Below, in pieces: positions 32,859-33,689 of a stretch of 33,689 nucleotides of DNA. The stretch comes from an uncultured Porphyromonadaceae bacterium (GTDB lineage Bacteria > Bacteroidota > Bacteroidia > Bacteroidales > Muribaculaceae), in NCBI GenBank assembly GCA_947175215.1, contig CAMWLR010000019.1:1-33689 (forward strand), given 5' to 3'. The notes under the pieces were generated by a model. That model was not told the origin of the DNA. It saw nothing but the letters and a program-made list of their open reading frames with translations, and did no database searches. Positions within the stretch are counted from its first letter, which is position 1, and the number at the start of each line of letters is the position of its first letter. A program made the position numbers and the translations under genes.

Positions 32859-33523
32859 AAAAACAGATTTCTATAATACTGACACTGGTAATATTCGGTA
32901 TTTGGCAATATGTATTTATTGTGTTTGACGATGGGCTGACAGTCAGTGGATTTATGATGTCAATAATATTTACATTTGTATCATGGGTCATTATTTACTG
33001 TATTATGGCTATTGTATGGCGTGTTAATAATGGTGTAGACTTGTTGGCTACCCTCGAAACAGACCCAGAGAAAGTCAAGGAGCGCATGTTGACTATCATG
33101 CAGTATGGCCACTCGAGAGGAGTTGTTGGGGCATTAAATGAGTTCAATGACATATTCCGTAACTATCCTCAATGGGAGCTGGCGAAATGGGAGGTTTTCC
33201 GGGCGTGGTACAAGGATTTAATCGACCACGCTCTCGAAAAACCTGAGATATATAATCTCTCAATGAAAGATGGTTCACGATACGAAAAAGAATTCGATCC
33301 GTTATATGACCCAGACGCGCCCGACTGGGAACAGTTCGACCGTCCGCGAAATTATGATGACGAGGATTATTATTATGACGACGAGGACGACGAGGACGAC
33401 GATGAAGATGATGACGACGATTTTGACTACCAAGACAACACACCCGATTTGAAGAAAGCGGCCAAGGACGGGCTCCTGATGGGTATCGGTTTTGGTATTG
33501 CAAACAACATTCTGAACGTTTGA
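32855..33523 (+). CDS. Two-helix membrane protein with Asp-rich tail, function unknown
   Basis: 222 residues, no family recognised. Two membrane segments (about 5-23 and 33-55) are followed by a soluble helical domain (about 65-130) with several Trp (QWELAKWEVFRAW), a Glu/Asp-rich region, an extreme acidic run at about 168-192 (mostly Asp) and a C-terminal Gly-rich amphipathic segment (AAKDGLLMGIGFGIANN) that could be a third membrane helix or an inhibitory tail. The gene is translationally coupled to the ribbon-helix-helix gene (ATGA), which suggests a paired function such as repressor/effector or antitoxin/toxin. The Asp run could neutralise a basic partner. This is inference only. Confidence 0.75.
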   Translation: MKKQISIILTLVIFGIWQYVFIVFDDGLTVSGFMMSIIFTFVSWVIIYCIMAIVWRVNNGVDLLATLETDPEKVKERMLTIMQYGHSRGVVGALNEFNDIFRNYPQWELAKWEVFRAWYKDLIDHALEKPEIYNLSMKDGSRYEKEFDPLYDPDAPDWEQFDRPRNYDDEDYYYDDEDDEDDDEDDDDDFDYQDNTPDLKKAAKDGLLMGIGFGIANNILNV

Positions 33524-33544
33524 TTGTGATTTTCGCCATTTCTA

Positions 33545-33610
33545 TGTGCCTACAATTTGAGCCGACATTTTTCGTAACTCGCTGATTTTGAGCCTACGAT
33601 TGTGCCGACA
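33545..33610. repeat. Two imperfect direct repeats near the right edge
   Basis: Two related segments, 33545-33567 and 33589-33610, share the pattern gcctac-att-gccgaca with small changes (tgtgcctacaatttgagccg versus tgagcctacgattgtgccg). They are separated by 21 nt and lie after the acidic membrane protein gene. They might be part of a mobile-element end, regulatory sites or a structured RNA. The rest of 33524-33689 shows no gene. Confidence 0.55.
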
Positions 33611-33689
33611 AATTTATTTTTGTAGACCTACAACGGGGTCAGTAGATATTTCGGGTTGGTAAAGGTGGTGGACTAACCGTATAATGCGC

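Noticed and set aside
1-33689. tRNA, rRNA, CRISPR arrays and riboswitches
   Set aside because: No tRNA cloverleaf, rRNA stretch, regular spacer-repeat array or recognisable riboswitch was found on either strand by reading; a covariance-model scan was not possible here.

Overview
The window is a chromosomal segment of a Bacteroidota bacterium, most likely order Bacteroidales and possibly Muribaculaceae-like. The evidence is Bacteroidetes-type promoters (TTG, about 20 nt, then TAnnTTTG), a 67K-type SppA, lpxK and other lipid-A-type Gram-negative genes, a periplasm/membrane TPR regulator typical of the order, and a capsule-type polysaccharide operon headed by a NusG/UpxY-like gene. The family level is inference. 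All assignments were made by eye from translated sequence; no search was run.

Layout from left to right. (1) 1-3261, minus strand: a signalling-like cluster. It holds a LytTR DNA-binding protein, an FHA/membrane/zinc-ribbon protein, a secreted caspase-fold peptidase with an EF-hand-like loop, a low-complexity Asp-Pro and Asn-Gly-Gly repeat protein that also has an EF-hand-like loop, and a zinc-ribbon protein cut by the window edge. (2) 3423-4622: a PLP aminotransferase with its own terminator and a -7 box. (3) 4983-6416: a TPR/transmembrane/HTH-like regulator with a good promoter. (4) 6825-11555: a housekeeping operon sppA-lpxK-punA-thiL, with a clear promoter upstream of sppA and a 17-bp-stem terminator after thiL. 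(5) 11862-29741: one 17-gene minus-strand surface-polysaccharide operon, tightly spaced with many 1-4 nt overlaps and ended by a terminator at 11773-11809. (6) 30061-31739: an alpha/beta hydrolase and a hexapeptide acetyltransferase. (7) 31941-33689: a small membrane protein, a transposase remnant, and a plus-strand two-gene unit (ribbon-helix-helix protein plus acidic membrane protein), followed by imperfect repeats at the edge.

The polysaccharide operon reads from 29741 downwards: antiterminator fusion, Wzx-type flippase, F420-hydrogenase-beta-like protein and pyruvyl transferase, GT2, a second F420-hydrogenase-beta-like protein and pyruvyl transferase, EpsG-type polymerase, GT4, GT2, serine-acetyltransferase-like enzyme, GT4, GT4, NAD-dependent epimerase/reductase, WecA-like initiating phosphosugar transferase, WbuC cupin and UDP-glucose dehydrogenase. 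It looks like a complete Wzx/Wzy-type repeat-unit assembly set without outer-membrane export genes. The predicted product is an acidic polysaccharide (glucuronate and pyruvyl groups) with acetyl substituents.

The most unusual item is the first gene of that operon (28353-29741). Its C-terminal half is a NusG-type NGN plus KOW antiterminator resembling Bacteroides UpxY, but its N-terminal half reads as a tyrosine-recombinase fold (SAM-like core-binding domain plus catalytic-like domain) that has lost the usual catalytic residues. A dead site-specific recombinase fused to a capsule antiterminator would be a DNA- or RNA-targeting arrangement I do not know to be described. The second candidate is the LytTR/FHA/caspase/EF-hand cluster at the left end.
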